64,000 bases of DNA from an uncultured Woeseia sp. (lineage in GTDB: Bacteria > Pseudomonadota > Gammaproteobacteria > Steroidobacterales > Woeseiaceae): the NCBI GenBank assembly GCA_913031125.1, contig CAJWFK010000008.1, forward strand, positions 1-64,000. Direction: 5' to 3'. The notes under the pieces are model-generated. The model searched no databases. It saw nothing but the letters and a program-made list of their open reading frames with translations, and was not told where the DNA came from. Shown here piece after piece: positions 63,564-64,000 of this stretch (position 1 is its first letter; every line of letters begins with the position of its first letter). The position numbers and the translations under genes are program-made.

Positions 63564-64000
63564 AAATTTTGTTTTTATTTTTGCTGTTACCGATAACCGC
63601 TTTTGCTACAGAATATCCCCGGGCCCGTGATCTTGGGATACCTTTTGAAGGGCAGCCCGGGGTTTGGAACGCAATCACGGATATTTCAGGTGTAACGGTC
63701 GGATTTGAAACGATAGTCAGGGACCTACCGGAAAAAAAGGCAGTCCGTACTGGAGTCACTGCGATCTTACCTCGCGGTGAGGACACCAATCATCGTCCGG
63801 TTTTTGGAGGATGGTTCTCGTTGAACGGGAATGGCGAGATGACCGGTACAACATGGGTAGAAGAATCTGGTTTTGTTGAGGGTCCTATCATGATTACTAA
63901 TACGCACAGTGTGGGGGCGGTTCACGAAGGGACAATACGTTGGCGTTTTGAGAATGGGGCAGCAGACTCGAGTGGGTATTGGTGGTCACTTCCAGTGATT
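63560..64000 (+). CDS. P1-family peptidase (DmpA-like), partial
   Basis: The first 147 codons are visible and the gene runs off the right edge. It starts in a four-base ATGA overlap with the ureohydrolase. Sec signal peptide (KILFLFLLLPITAFA), then ARDLGIPFEGQPGVWNAITDISGVTVG near residue 24, and AVRTGVTAILPRG near 65. NGNGEMTGTTWVEESGFVEGPIMITNT near 90 and HSVGAVHEGTIRW are typical of DmpA/BapA-type aminopeptidases and amidases. The catalytic N-terminal Ser lies beyond the visible part. Coupling suggests joint action with the ureohydrolase outside the cytoplasm. Confidence 0.88.
   Translation, partial: MKILFLFLLLPITAFATEYPRARDLGIPFEGQPGVWNAITDISGVTVGFETIVRDLPEKKAVRTGVTAILPRGEDTNHRPVFGGWFSLNGNGEMTGTTWVEESGFVEGPIMITNTHSVGAVHEGTIRWRFENGAADSSGYWWSLPVI

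Overview
The window looks like chromosome from a free-living, Gram-negative, aerobic proteobacterium, most likely a marine gammaproteobacterium. The evidence is a SohB-type S49 protease, several exported lipoproteins with lipoboxes, an OmpA-family protein, an FdsGBA formate dehydrogenase, a HiPIP, a Bat/MoxR operon and PuuD-type urate oxidation. Gene density is high: no stretch over 300 bases lacks a gene. I see no tRNA, rRNA, CRISPR array or insertion sequence. I also recognise no DNA-binding transcription factor in the whole 64 kb. Apart from the first kilobase, composition is even and moderate in GC.

Layout. 1-1009 is a very AT-rich fragment of a branched-chain amino acid ABC transporter operon (livH start, livF, livG tail). 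Its livG is cut at about 1010, where composition changes abruptly; this is a foreign piece or an assembly join. 1105-28391 is a large purine nucleoside and nucleobase island. It holds exported adenosine deaminase, AzgA-type permease, NUP-family protein, a VOC lipoprotein, a Tat-exported nucleoside hydrolase and a cupin. These are followed by deoD, deoC, an ALDH16-like split aldehyde dehydrogenase, a vanadium-haloperoxidase-like lipoprotein, adenosine kinase and a GMC oxidoreductase with its Tat-exported small subunit. Next comes a nine-gene, tightly overlapping operon from xanthine to ureidoglycolate (HIU hydrolase, xdhABC, puuD, puuE, uraD, allantoicase, allA). The island ends with two divergent purine phosphoribosyltransferase paralogues and an APH-fold kinase.

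28552-34555 holds a 7TM-PAS-PAS-GGDEF diguanylate cyclase, a TLC/NTT-like carrier, a nitroreductase, a Bcr/CflA exporter and a SYLF protein. 34587-40254 is an fdhD-fdsG-fdsB-fdsA formate dehydrogenase operon. It is divergent from HiPIP, aromatic/aspartate aminotransferase and PhyH genes, all of which seem to start with TTG. 43662-50611 is a MoxR-DUF58-DUF4381-BatA-BatB/C-BatD operon. 50658-58360 holds gloA-like, HAD, OmpA, a 65-residue unknown, lipA, sohB, an M48 lipoprotein protease and an orphan contractile-tail sheath gene. 58434-64000 holds a 5-oxoprolinase/hydantoinase fusion, divergent from an exported ureohydrolase that is coupled to a P1-family peptidase, which runs off the right edge.

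How the genes work together. The island encodes a nearly complete route from extracellular purine nucleosides to ureidoglycolate, then glyoxylate plus urea. Adenosine is deaminated and the glycosidic bond can be cut outside the cytoplasm. The free base is imported by AzgA and oxidised by Xdh and PuuD, and the ring is opened by HIUase, UraD, PuuE, Alc and AllA. A parallel cytoplasmic arm (DeoD, DeoC, ALDH, AdoK, PRTs) recovers the sugar carbon or salvages the base. Guanine deaminase, phosphopentomutase and urease are not in the window.
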